A stretch of 64,000 bases of DNA from Sphingomonas xanthus (lineage in GTDB: Bacteria > Pseudomonadota > Alphaproteobacteria > Sphingomonadales > Sphingomonadaceae), in assembly GCF_007998985.1 (NCBI RefSeq), contig NZ_CP041659.1, forward strand, positions 372,001 through 436,000, written 5' to 3'. The position numbers and the translations under genes were made by a program. How positions within the stretch are numbered: position 1 is the first letter of the stretch; the number at the start of each line of letters is the position of its first letter. Below the pieces are notes generated by a model. The model saw only the letters and a program-made list of their open reading frames with translations. It did not search any database and was not told where the DNA came from. This document shows, one piece after another, positions 9,751 through 21,300 of this stretch.

Positions 9751-9784
9751 AGAGGGACGGCTCGCCTATAGCCGCCCCTCTTTT
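9751..9784 (+). terminator. Rho-independent terminator
   Basis: AGAGGGACGGC / GCCGCCCCTCT stem (one A-C mismatch) with a 9-base loop, followed by TTTCG. It ends the small gene at 9560 and separates it from purC. Confidence 0.75.
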
Positions 9785-9810
9785 CGTATCAGTCGGAGTC
9801 CACAACGCCC

Positions 9811-10593
9811 ATGGTCCGTCGCCGCCAAATCTACGAAGGCAAGGCCAAGATCCTCTACGAGGGCCCCGAACCCGGCACTTTGATTCAATATTTCAAGGAC
9901 GATGCGACCGCCTTCAATGCGCAAAAGCGCGGCACGATCAGCGGCAAGGGCGTGCTCAACAACCGAATCAGCGAACATATCTTCACGTCGCTCGCGACGA
10001 TTGGCGTCCCGACCCATTTCATCCGCCGGCTGAACATGCGTGAACAGCTTGTTCGCCAGGTCGAAATCGTGCCGATCGAGGTAGTCGTGCGGAACGTCGC
10101 CGCAGGGTCGCTCAGCAAGCGCCTGGGGATCGAGGAAGGTACGCAGCTTCCGCGCACGATCATCGAATATTATTATAAGGACGACGCGCTCAACGACCCG
10201 ATGATCGCCGACGAACATATCGCCTGCTTCGGCTGGGCCAGTCAGGACGAGATGAACGACATCGCTGACATGGCGATCCGCGTGAACGACTTCATGTGCG
10301 GGTTGTTCGCGGCGATCGGGATCCGGCTGATCGACTTCAAGCTGGAGTTCGGGCGCGTATGGGATGGCGAATACAGCCGCATCATCCTTGCCGATGAAAT
10401 TTCGCCCGACGGCTGCCGCTTGTGGGACATGAAGTCGAACGAAAAGCTGGATAAGGACCGCTTTCGCCAAGGGCTTGGCGGCGAAGCCGAGGCCTATCAG
10501 GAAGTCGCCCGCCGGCTTGGCCTGCTGCCCGAAGAGAATGACGAGAGCGCGGTTCTCGACCTCGACAGCCATCGCAAGAAGCGTGGCAAGTAA
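9811..10593 (+). CDS. purC: Phosphoribosylaminoimidazole-succinocarboxamide synthase (SAICAR synthetase)
   Basis: ATP-dependent ligation of aspartate to CAIR in purine synthesis. 260 residues, normal length. Family landmarks are the start [31 protein letters not shown], the [20 protein letters not shown] segment, [10 protein letters not shown] and [15 protein letters not shown]. The start ATG is the first of the frame, after a terminator that isolates it from the upstream gene. priA follows 9 bases later and may be co-transcribed. Confidence 0.97.
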   Translation: MVRRRQIYEGKAKILYEGPEPGTLIQYFKDDATAFNAQKRGTISGKGVLNNRISEHIFTSLATIGVPTHFIRRLNMREQLVRQVEIVPIEVVVRNVAAGSLSKRLGIEEGTQLPRTIIEYYYKDDALNDPMIADEHIACFGWASQDEMNDIADMAIRVNDFMCGLFAAIGIRLIDFKLEFGRVWDGEYSRIILADEISPDGCRLWDMKSNEKLDKDRFRQGLGGEAEAYQEVARRLGLLPEENDESAVLDLDSHRKKRGK

Positions 10594-10602
10594 GGGGCGC
10601 AG

Positions 10603-12783
10603 GTGCCCCTTCCCCGCGTTCGCGTCGTCACCTTAAACGCCGCGCTTGGTCCACTGGATTATCGCGTTCCCGACGGCCTGAAGGTCAGTCCGGGCGCAGT
10701 CGTGATCGCGCCGCTCGGGCCGCGCCAGCTTGTCGGGGTCGCATGGGAAGCGGAGCGGTTGAAGACCGAAGACGTCGGCGACAACCGCCTCCGCCCCCTT
10801 GTCGGACTGGTCGACGTGCCGCCCGTGCCCGAACCGTTGCGCCGCCTCGCCGAGTGGACCGCCGATTATTATCTGTCGCCGCTGGCCGCAGTGCTGAGGA
10901 TGATAATCCCGTCATCGTCGGCGCTGGCTGGTCCGAAACAGCTGGTCGAATACCGTCCGACCGGTACCGCACCGGCACGAATGACCCCGCAAAGGGACCA
11001 GGCGCTGAACCGAATCGCCGGGCGACAGGGAACGGTTCGCGAACTGGCCGCCCACGCCGAGGTCAGCGAAGCGGTGATGCGCGGCCTGGTCCATGCCGGA
11101 GCAGTGGAGGCGGTCGAGGTTGACGCCGACCTGCCTTTTGCCCGACCTGACCCAGATTTCGCGCCGCCCCAGCTGAGCGCCGAGCAGGCAAGTGCGGCCA
11201 CAAGCCTCAAGGCGGCAATCGGTCCTGCGGCGGCCAGCAAATTCGACCCCATCCTGCTCGACGGCATTACCGGGTCGGGTAAGACGGAAGTCTATTTCGA
11301 AGCCATCGCAGAAGCGATCCGGGTCGGGCGTCAGGCGCTTGTCCTGCTGCCGGAAATCGCGCTCACCGAACCATTCCTGACCCGCTTTACCGCCCGCTTC
11401 GGGTGCGAGCCGGTGGCCTGGCATAGCGACCTTCGCGCGTCGCAGCGCCGTCGCGCCTGGCGGGCGATAGCCAGCGGCGAGGCCAAGGTGGTGGTAGGCG
11501 CCCGATCCTCGCTTTTCCTGCCCTACCCTGACCTGGGCCTGATCGTCGTCGACGAAGCGCATGAACCCAGCTTCAAGCAGGAGGAAGGCGTCCAGTATCA
11601 CGCGCGCGACGTGGCAGTAATGCGCGGCCATTTCGAGGAAGTCCCGGTGATCCTCGCGTCTGCCACGCCCGCCATCGAGACCCGGCACATGGTCGATATC
11701 GGCCGCTACCGCGAGCTTCGCCTAACCGAACGGCACGGCCAGGCCGAACTGCCGGCGATCCGCGCCCTTGATCTCACCCGGGACCCGCCGCCTCGCGGGC
11801 GCTGGCTAGCGCCGTCGCTTGTCGATGAACTCGGCACGAACCTCGAAGCTGGCGAACAGTCGCTCCTGTTCCTCAACCGCCGCGGCTTCGCGCCCTTGAC
11901 GCTGTGCCGGACCTGCGGCCACCGCTTTCAATGCCCGAACTGCACCGCCTGGATGGTCGAACATCGGCTGATGCACCGGCTGGCATGCCATCATTGCGGC
12001 CATGTCATGCCGCCGCCGCGGCTGTGCCCGGAATGCGGTGACGAGGACAGTCTCGTCGCCTGCGGGCCCGGCGTCGAGCGGATTGCGGACGAGGTAGCGG
12101 CGCTGTTTCCCGAAGCACGCACCGCGGTCGTCACGAGCGACACGATCTGGTCCCCCGCCCGAGCCGCCGAATTTGTCCGCGCCATGGATGCAGGGGAGAT
12201 CGACATTGTCGTCGGCACCCAGCTAGTCACCAAAGGCTATCATTTTCCCAACCTGACGCTGGTCGGGGTGGTGGATGCCGACCTGGGCCTGCAAGGGGGC
12301 GACCTGCGCGCCGCGGAACGGAGTTTCCAGCAGATCCAACAGGTCGCCGGCCGGGCCGGGCGAGGCGACAAGCCGGGCCGCGTACTGGTCCAGACCCATG
12401 ATCCGGAGGCGCCGGTGATCGCCGCGCTGATCAGCGGCGATGCGCCCGGCTTCTACGCCGCAGAGACCGAGGCCCGGCGCGACGCCGCGATGCCGCCGTT
12501 CGGGCGGCTGGCGGCGATTATCGTCTCCGCCGAGGACAAGGCGGAGGCCGAAGCGGTCGCGCGCCGGATCGGCCAGGGGGCGCCGCGGGTCGAAGGCATG
12601 GCCGTGTTCGGCCCGGCCCCTGCGCCGCTGGCCATGCTGCGCGGCCGGCACCGCCAACGTTTGCTAATCCATGCAGCGCGCAAGCTCGACGTGCAGGACG
12701 TCATTCGCGACTGGCTTGGGGCGCTAGAATGGTCCGCCAAGGTGCGGGTAGCGGTCGATGTCGACCCCTATAGCTTCGTCTAG
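10603..12783 (+). CDS. priA: Primosomal protein N' (PriA helicase)
   Basis: 3'-5' DNA helicase that restarts stalled replication forks by loading the primosome. 726 residues. Walker A is DGITGSGKTEVYFEA, the DExH box is VVDEAHEPSFKQEEG, and the eight zinc-binding cysteines are visible as CRTC, CPNC, CHHC and CPEC at about residues 430-475. Helicase motifs V-VI are GTQLVTKGYHFPNLTLVG and QVAGRAGRG. The GTG at 10603 is 9 bases after purC; GGGGCGCAG upstream is a weak ribosome site. Confidence 0.96.
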   Translation: MPLPRVRVVTLNAALGPLDYRVPDGLKVSPGAVVIAPLGPRQLVGVAWEAERLKTEDVGDNRLRPLVGLVDVPPVPEPLRRLAEWTADYYLSPLAAVLRMIIPSSSALAGPKQLVEYRPTGTAPARMTPQRDQALNRIAGRQGTVRELAAHAEVSEAVMRGLVHAGAVEAVEVDADLPFARPDPDFAPPQLSAEQASAATSLKAAIGPAAASKFDPILLDGITGSGKTEVYFEAIAEAIRVGRQALVLLPEIALTEPFLTRFTARFGCEPVAWHSDLRASQRRRAWRAIASGEAKVVVGARSSLFLPYPDLGLIVVDEAHEPSFKQEEGVQYHARDVAVMRGHFEEVPVILASATPAIETRHMVDIGRYRELRLTERHGQAELPAIRALDLTRDPPPRGRWLAPSLVDELGTNLEAGEQSLLFLNRRGFAPLTLCRTCGHRFQCPNCTAWMVEHRLMHRLACHHCGHVMPPPRLCPECGDEDSLVACGPGVERIADEVAALFPEARTAVVTSDTIWSPARAAEFVRAMDAGEIDIVVGTQLVTKGYHFPNLTLVGVVDADLGLQGGDLRAAERSFQQIQQVAGRAGRGDKPGRVLVQTHDPEAPVIAALISGDAPGFYAAETEARRDAAMPPFGRLAAIIVSAEDKAEAEAVARRIGQGAPRVEGMAVFGPAPAPLAMLRGRHRQRLLIHAARKLDVQDVIRDWLGALEWSAKVRVAVDVDPYSFV

Positions 12784-12795
12784 GCACACTTCCGC

Positions 12796-12826
12796 GGGCG
12801 CCGCCGGTCCCGTACAGGCGGCGCCC
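12796..12826. terminator. GC-rich hairpin between convergent priA and ada
   Basis: GGGCGCCGCC / GGCGGCGCCC perfect 10-base stem with an 11-base loop. It lacks a T tract on either side, so it may block read-through or protect 3' ends rather than act as a canonical intrinsic terminator. Confidence 0.45.
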
Positions 12827-13878
12827 TAGATGTCGAGCTGCTGCTGGGCCGATCCAAGTTCGGCATCCAGCAACCTGCGCTTGCGATCGACCCCGCCGGC
12901 ATAGCCGCCAAGTGTGCCATCCGAACGGATTACCCGGTGGCACGGCACCAGCACCGCGACCGGATTTGCGCCATTGGCGGTACCGACCGCCCGCGTTGCA
13001 TTGGGATCGCCTACCGCCCGTGCGATATCGGCATAGCTGCGGGTCTGGCCGAGCGGGATCTTGCGCAATTCGCGCCACACCGCCTCCTGGAACGCGGTTC
13101 CGCGCACGTCGATCGGCAGGTCGTGCGCGCTCGGGCGTTCGATCTGGCTGAGCGCCGCCGTGACCCAGGGCGCGATCGTCCCATCGTCCGGCCGAACGTC
13201 CGCATTCGGAAAGCGGCGTCGCAACCCCGCCTCGTCCCCGTCGAAGGCCATCGCGCAAATACCCTTGGAGGTCGCGGCGACCAGCATCGGCCCCAGCGGC
13301 GTTGTCGCGTTGACGTAGCGGATAGTTTCCCCGCGCCCGCCATCCCGCCAGGCCGACGGAGTCATTCCCATCCGGGCCTCGGCATCGGCATAAAAGCGGC
13401 TTGGAGCGGAATAGCCGGCCTCATAAATGACTTCGGTCACGCTTTTGTCCTTATCGAGTTGGTTTTGCGCCCGCCGGGCGCGGACGGCGCGGGCATAGGC
13501 CGCGGGCGAGACCCCCATGTCGCGCGAGAAGATCCGCTGGAAATGGTGTTCGGCATAGCCGACAGCCGCCGCCAGTTCGCCCAGCCGGGGCGGCTCCTCG
13601 GCGCGGTCGATCAAGGCAACCGCCCGAACGACCGCCTCGCGGTCGCGCGCGACCTCGTCGGGCTTGCAGCGCATGCAGGGGCGATAGCCTGCCGCCGCGG
13701 CAGCCGCGCCATCGCGGAAGAACTCGACATTTTCGCGCTTGGGCCGCCGCGCCGGGCAGCTCGGCTTGCAATAAATGCCCGTCGTCCTGACGGCGCCGAT
13801 GACCCGGCCGTCCCATTGGCGGTCACGGGCTGCGAAAGCCTCCCACGCCTTCTCCGTGTCAATTGTTCGCATCAACAT
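12826..13878 (-). CDS. ada: Ada-type regulator / O6-methylguanine-DNA methyltransferase
   Basis: About 350 residues with the three-part Ada layout. The N-terminal methylphosphotriester domain has IYCKPSCPARRPKRENVEFF and RPCMRCKPD, giving the four zinc cysteines (CxxxC and CxxC). An AraC-type helix-turn-helix follows (AAAVGYAEHHFQRIFSRDMG), and the C-terminal alkyltransferase domain carries the active-site PCHRVIRSDGTLGGYAGG. It repairs alkylated DNA and activates its own regulon after methyl transfer. Start chosen at 13878; an ATG at 13872 is equally possible. A long upstream extension of the same frame is not credible. Confidence 0.94.
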   Translation of the reverse strand: MLMRTIDTEKAWEAFAARDRQWDGRVIGAVRTTGIYCKPSCPARRPKRENVEFFRDGAAAAAAGYRPCMRCKPDEVARDREAVVRAVALIDRAEEPPRLGELAAAVGYAEHHFQRIFSRDMGVSPAAYARAVRARRAQNQLDKDKSVTEVIYEAGYSAPSRFYADAEARMGMTPSAWRDGGRGETIRYVNATTPLGPMLVAATSKGICAMAFDGDEAGLRRRFPNADVRPDDGTIAPWVTAALSQIERPSAHDLPIDVRGTAFQEAVWRELRKIPLGQTRSYADIARAVGDPNATRAVGTANGANPVAVLVPCHRVIRSDGTLGGYAGGVDRKRRLLDAELGSAQQQLDI

Positions 13879-13944
13879 GGACCTATCATAAGGTCGCGTC
13901 CTACGTCCTGCTTCCCGTGGCTTGCGCTCAAAAGGATATGGGGC

Positions 13945-14406
13945 GTGGATTGGACGTTTCACGAAGGCGAACTGGACTGCAAGGACGTTCGCGCCCTGCT
14001 CGATCAGCATTTCGCCGAGATGCGGGCGGGCTCGCCTCCGGCGGCGTGCCATGTCCTTCCGGTCGACGGGTTGAAGATTCCGGAGATCCGTTTTTTCACG
14101 CTTCGCGACGGTGGCATCCTTCTGGGCTGCGGCGCGCTCAAGCGGCTCGAACCCGGGCATGGGGAGGTCAAGTCGATGCGCACCGTCGATGGAGCGCTTG
14201 GTCGGGGCGTGGGCAAGGCTATGCTAAAGCACATCATCAAGGAGGCTAGGATCGAGGGGATCGGCCGGGTCAGCCTCGAAACCGGGTCGACGGACCAGTT
14301 CGCGGCCGCAATCCGGCTTTATGTCCGGGAGGGTTTCACCCCCTGCGGGCCCTTCGGCGATTATGCCGACACCCAATGGACCTTATTCTTCACCAAGGCG
14401 ATCTAG
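13945..14406 (+). CDS. GNAT family N-acetyltransferase
   Basis: 153 residues. The acetyl-CoA site is GRGVGKAMLKHIIKEA (Q/RxxGxG/A-type motif A), preceded by GALKRLEPGHGEVKSMRT and followed by VSLETGSTDQFAAAIRLYVREGF, typical of PhnO/YafP-like GNAT enzymes. The substrate is unknown. The GTG at 13945 is supported by AAAGGA eight bases upstream; the frame is open far upstream but only because it lies antisense to ada. Its stop forms a shared CTAG with the convergent DUF1203 gene. Confidence 0.88.
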   Translation: MDWTFHEGELDCKDVRALLDQHFAEMRAGSPPAACHVLPVDGLKIPEIRFFTLRDGGILLGCGALKRLEPGHGEVKSMRTVDGALGRGVGKAMLKHIIKEARIEGIGRVSLETGSTDQFAAAIRLYVREGFTPCGPFGDYADTQWTLFFTKAI

Positions 14407-14870
14407 GCCCGGTCGGCCCTTGCCAGGAAGCAGCCGCGAATGGCGGTGTGGGCGTCGACATGATCGACGTTCGCGTTGGCCAGCAGCCCGCGCACCAGCG
14501 GGTCGGCTTCGCCGGGCTGAGCCAGCATGGCGTCGACCATCATGCCGGCCCCGTCGAACGCGCGAAGCGAAAGGATGCGGCGGTCAAGCGCGGGAGGTAT
14601 CCGGCCGATAAAGGTCACCGGCTCGGTGGCTGTTTCGCTGACGAAGATCGCATGGCTCGCGCGATAAGGATTATTGCCGCCATGCGAGACATGGTTGACC
14701 AGCAGCAAGGGTTCGCCGTCGACGGCGTCGTCGAGCTGGATGCGGCACGGGAAAGCCGCCTTGCCGTTGGCGATCATCCGAACCGCCCCACGAGCCGTCA
14801 ACGCGGCCTCGTCGGAACCGATAAGATGGGCGAATTGCGAAGGGGCGAGCCCTGTGAATCGATAGGTCAT
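14403..14870 (-). CDS. DUF1203 domain-containing protein
   Basis: 155 residues starting MTYRFTGLAPSQFAHLIGSD and containing FPCRIQLDDAVDGEPLLLVN and PYRASHAIFV, the conserved pieces of DUF1203 proteins. No catalytic function is known for the family. A strong hairpin (14872-14897) lies directly before the ATG and includes the only purine-rich sequence that could serve as ribosome site. Confidence 0.85.
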   Translation of the reverse strand: MTYRFTGLAPSQFAHLIGSDEAALTARGAVRMIANGKAAFPCRIQLDDAVDGEPLLLVNHVSHGGNNPYRASHAIFVSETATEPVTFIGRIPPALDRRILSLRAFDGAGMMVDAMLAQPGEADPLVRGLLANANVDHVDAHTAIRGCFLARADRA

Positions 14871-14871
14871 G

Positions 14872-14897
14872 CCGCCTGTCTATTCGCGAACAGGCGG
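14872..14897 (-). promoter_or_regulatory. Stem-loop abutting the DUF1203 start codon
   Basis: Read on the minus strand, CCGCCTGT and ACAGGCGG form a perfect 8-base stem with a 10-base loop; ACAGGCGG is immediately upstream of the ATG and is the only Shine-Dalgarno-like sequence. Confidence 0.4.
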
Positions 14898-14938
14898 TCA
14901 GGCTTCCCGCCGCTTGCGGCCAAACGCGGTTAGCTGCC

Positions 14939-14967
14939 TTGCATCCCCCGCCACCCCCTGCTAGGGG
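14939..14967 (+). promoter_or_regulatory. Candidate promoter of the atp operon
   Basis: TTGCAT, 17 bases, TAGGGG. Transcription would start near 14974, giving a leader of about 80 bases before atpH that contains a GCCCCAT/ATGGGGC hairpin at 15007-15027. Confidence 0.45.
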
Positions 14968-15055
14968 CGCGCCAACCCATGGGGGGCGCGCGATTTTTGT
15001 CGCTGCGCCCCATTCAATGCATGGGGCAAAACTCTTTGTCTGGAGCTTTGAGCGC

Positions 15056-17142
<2,087 letters not shown>

Positions 17143-17163
17143 GGGCGTAGGGGAAGCTAGGCC

Positions 17164-18051
17164 ATGGCCAGCCTCAAGGCACTAAAGCTTCGCATCGGCT
17201 CGGTGAAGTCGACGCAGAAGATTACCAAGGCGATGAAGATGGTCGCCGCGGCGAAGCTGCGCCGTGCGCAGCAAAATGCCGAGGCCGGCCGCCCCTATGC
17301 GACCCGCCTGTCCAACGTCGTCAGCTCGCTGGCGAGCCGGGTCACCGTCGGTCCCCAGTCGCCGAAGCTGATCGCCGGCACGGGCAAGGACGAAACCCAC
17401 CTGATCGTGCTTGCCACCGGCGACCGAGGCCTGGCGGGAGCGTTCAACACCAACATCGTCCGTGCCGCGCGCAAGAAGGCCGAAGAGCTGCAGGCCGAAG
17501 GCAAGACCGTCCTCTTCTACGTCGTCGGCCGCAAGGGCCGTCCCCCGATTGCTCGCTCTTTTCCCAAGGCGATCATCGCGGACCATGATACCAGCGCGAT
17601 GAAGTCGCCGGGCTATGCCGATGCGCAGGCGATCGCCGACGACATTACCGATCGTTTCCTGAGCGGTCAGTTCGACGTCGCCCACCTTGCCTATTCCGAA
17701 TTCAAGTCGGTGCTGGCGCAGGAACCGCAGGTCGACCAGATCATCCCGGTGGTGCCCGCGCCCCCTGCCGCCGAAGAAAAGACGAACATCGCCGCCGCCG
17801 CGGTCGAATATGAGCCCGACGAGGAAGCAATCCTTGCCGAGCTTCTGCCGAAGAATGTCGCGATCCAGATCTATCGCGCGCTGCTGGAGAACGCCGCTGG
17901 CTTCTACGGCTCGCAGATGACTGCGATGGACAATGCGACACGCAACGCCGGCGATATGATCAACCGCCTGTCGATCCAGTATAATCGCCAGCGCCAGGCA
18001 GCGATCACCACCGAACTCGTCGAAATCATTTCGGGCGCCGAAGCGCTCTAA
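17164..18051 (+). CDS. atpG: ATP synthase F1 subunit gamma
   Basis: Central rotor shaft. 295 residues. The N-terminal coiled-coil helix [20 protein letters not shown] and [17 protein letters not shown], and the C-terminal helix [17 protein letters not shown] plus [20 protein letters not shown], are the standard landmarks. A Pro/Ala-rich insertion ([13 protein letters not shown]) in the Rossmann-like domain is found in sphingomonads and other alphaproteobacteria. Confidence 0.97.
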   Translation: MASLKALKLRIGSVKSTQKITKAMKMVAAAKLRRAQQNAEAGRPYATRLSNVVSSLASRVTVGPQSPKLIAGTGKDETHLIVLATGDRGLAGAFNTNIVRAARKKAEELQAEGKTVLFYVVGRKGRPPIARSFPKAIIADHDTSAMKSPGYADAQAIADDITDRFLSGQFDVAHLAYSEFKSVLAQEPQVDQIIPVVPAPPAAEEKTNIAAAAVEYEPDEEAILAELLPKNVAIQIYRALLENAAGFYGSQMTAMDNATRNAGDMINRLSIQYNRQRQAAITTELVEIISGAEAL

Positions 18052-19587
<1,536 letters not shown>

Positions 19588-19593
19588 TCGTTC

Positions 19594-19782
19594 GTGGCGG
19601 ATCGCAACCTCCGCTTCGAAGACTGTATCAACCGGGTCTGCCCCTGGTCGGGCGACCCGGTACAGGCCGACAGCCTGACGCTTTACCAGGGTCAGGTCGT
19701 CGGCTTCTGCAACCCGGGCTGCCGGGACAAGTTCGACAAGGCGACCGCGGCCTTTGATGCGGCAGCCGAAGGAAAGAAATAA
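19594..19782 (+). CDS. Small YHS/TRASH-like cysteine protein inside the atp operon
   Basis: 62 residues between atpD and atpC, GTG start 6 bases after the atpD stop. It has [13 protein letters not shown] and [14 protein letters not shown]: four cysteines in C-x4-C and C-x3-C spacing with a Phe/Tyr-rich core, as in YHS and TRASH metal-binding modules. The position suggests a copper- or iron-linked role near respiration, but no function can be assigned. It is too short to be an enzyme and has no signal peptide. Confidence 0.8.
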   Translation: MADRNLRFEDCINRVCPWSGDPVQADSLTLYQGQVVGFCNPGCRDKFDKATAAFDAAAEGKK

Positions 19783-19786
19783 GACG

Positions 19787-20047
19787 ATGGCCGACCTTCA
19801 TTTCGAACTGGTGACTCCGGAAAAGCTCGTCCGTTCGGACGAGGTACACATGGTTGTCGTCCCCGGCGTCGAAGGCGAATTCGGTGTCATGGCCGGCCAT
19901 GCGCCCTTCATGACCACGCTGAAAGACGGCGAATTGAAAGTCTACAAGACCGCCGGCGCGGCGCCCGAGAGCATCGCCGTCAGCGGGGGCTTCGCCGAAG
20001 TCGGCGGCAAGGGCCTCACCGTGCTTGCTGAAAGCGCCGCGGCCTAG
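19787..20047 (+). CDS. atpC: ATP synthase F1 subunit epsilon, short form
   Basis: 86 residues starting [20 protein letters not shown] and containing [20 protein letters not shown], the N-terminal beta-sandwich of epsilon. The C-terminal helical hairpin that inhibits ATP hydrolysis in E. coli (total about 138 residues) is missing: the protein stops after VLAESAAA. Short epsilon subunits are usual in several alphaproteobacteria, where the zeta subunit is the inhibitor. ATG 19787 is preferred to one at 19754, which lies inside the previous gene. Confidence 0.93.
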   Translation: MADLHFELVTPEKLVRSDEVHMVVVPGVEGEFGVMAGHAPFMTTLKDGELKVYKTAGAAPESIAVSGGFAEVGGKGLTVLAESAAA

Positions 20048-20056
20048 CGCTTTCCC

Positions 20057-20074
20057 TTGGGGCCGAGACCCCAA
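20057..20074 (+). terminator. Short hairpin after atpC
   Basis: TTGGGG-CCGAGA-CCCCAA, ten bases after the atpC stop. There is no T tract, so termination may be weak or rho-dependent. Confidence 0.4.
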
Positions 20075-20138
20075 AGTTAACGCACATTTTACCGAAAGCT
20101 GCTTGGGTGCTACCCTCTCTTCTGCGGGGTAGTTTTTC

Positions 20139-21266
20139 ATGCTTCAACGGGCCGTTGACCGACCTTCGATCGAGCGGGTTCAGCCGCTTCAGCTCAGTGT
20201 CGTCATTCCGACGCTGAACGAGGCCGGCAATGTCGAGGCGCTGCTCGGCAAATTGGGGGTCACGCTCGCCGGGATCGAATGGGAAGCAATTTTCGTCGAT
20301 GACGGTAGCAGCGATGGAACGCCCGAGCTTCTGACCCGCATTGCCCAGTCCGACCGCAGGGTCCGGGTAATCCGCCGGATCGGTCGGCGCGGACTGTCGT
20401 CGGCAGTCGTCGAAGGCGCGCTTGCGACCACCACGCCGATCATCGCCGTAATCGATGCCGACCTGCAGCATGACGAGCGGATCCTCCCGGACCTGTATCG
20501 CGCCATTGCCGAGGATGCGCATGAACTGGCGATCGGGACTCGCTATGCCGGCCAGGGCTCGACTGGCGAATGGGACGACAGAAGGCTGAAGGTCAGCCGC
20601 ATCGCCACCGCCCTTGCCTCGCCGATCATGAAGACGCGGCTGTCCGACCCGATGAGCGGCTTCTTCGCGGTTCGGCGCGACGTGCTGCTGGAGGCAGCGC
20701 CTTCGCTCAGTAATGTCGGCTACAAGATCCTGCTCGACCTTGTCGCCTCGGCCCCGCGCCCGCTCAAAGTCGCCGAAGTCGGCTATACGTTCGGCACGCG
20801 CGTCGCGGGCGAATCAAAGCTCGATGAGATGGTCGCGCTCGAATATATCGAACTGCTGCTCGACAAGACGCTGGGGCGCTTCGTCCCGGTCAAGCTGGTC
20901 CAGTTCGGCGCGATCGGCATGCTCGGCGTCGGCATCCATCTTGCCCTGTTGTGGCTTGCGCTCAACCTCATCGCCGCCCCTTTCGCCTGGGCACAGGCTG
21001 GCGCGGTGGTCGGAGCGATGACCTTCAATTTCGCGCTCAACAACATCTTTACCTACCGCGACCGCAAGCTGACCGGCCTCAACTGGGTCCGCGGCCTGAT
21101 TTCCTTCTACGCGGTCTGCTCGCTCGGTGCGGTCGCCAACGTCGGCATCGGCAGCCTGGTCTATGAGCAGATGCAGGGCTGGTGGATCGCCGGCATCGCT
21201 GGCGCGATCGTCGGATCGGTGTGGAATTATGTCGCCAGCAGCTGGCTGACATGGACTCGGCGGTAG
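20139..21266 (+). CDS. Glycosyltransferase family 2 fused to a GtrA-like membrane domain
   Basis: 375 residues. The N-terminal half is a dolichol-phosphate-mannose-synthase-like GT2 enzyme: LSVVIPTLNEAGNVEALL, FVDDGSSDGT and VIDADLQHDE (the DxD metal site). From about residue 250 the protein has four membrane helices of a GtrA/DPMS domain (VQFGAIGMLGVGIHLALL, FNFALNNIFTYRDRKL). It probably charges undecaprenyl phosphate with a sugar for envelope glycan modification. The acceptor cannot be deduced. Confidence 0.9.
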   Translation: MLQRAVDRPSIERVQPLQLSVVIPTLNEAGNVEALLGKLGVTLAGIEWEAIFVDDGSSDGTPELLTRIAQSDRRVRVIRRIGRRGLSSAVVEGALATTTPIIAVIDADLQHDERILPDLYRAIAEDAHELAIGTRYAGQGSTGEWDDRRLKVSRIATALASPIMKTRLSDPMSGFFAVRRDVLLEAAPSLSNVGYKILLDLVASAPRPLKVAEVGYTFGTRVAGESKLDEMVALEYIELLLDKTLGRFVPVKLVQFGAIGMLGVGIHLALLWLALNLIAAPFAWAQAGAVVGAMTFNFALNNIFTYRDRKLTGLNWVRGLISFYAVCSLGAVANVGIGSLVYEQMQGWWIAGIAGAIVGSVWNYVASSWLTWTRR

Positions 21267-21300
21267 GGATTTTGCGGCACCTGCCTTCCGACTCCAACGG

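Noticed and set aside
12937..13944. Long upstream extension of the GNAT acetyltransferase frame
   Set aside because: It runs antisense through ada and is not protein-like; a GTG with a ribosome site at 13945 gives the expected acetyltransferase.
20077..20092. CtrA-like site (TTAA-N8-TTAC) before the GT2-GtrA gene
   Set aside because: Spacing is eight instead of seven bases, and the second half-site differs from TTAA; too weak to claim.
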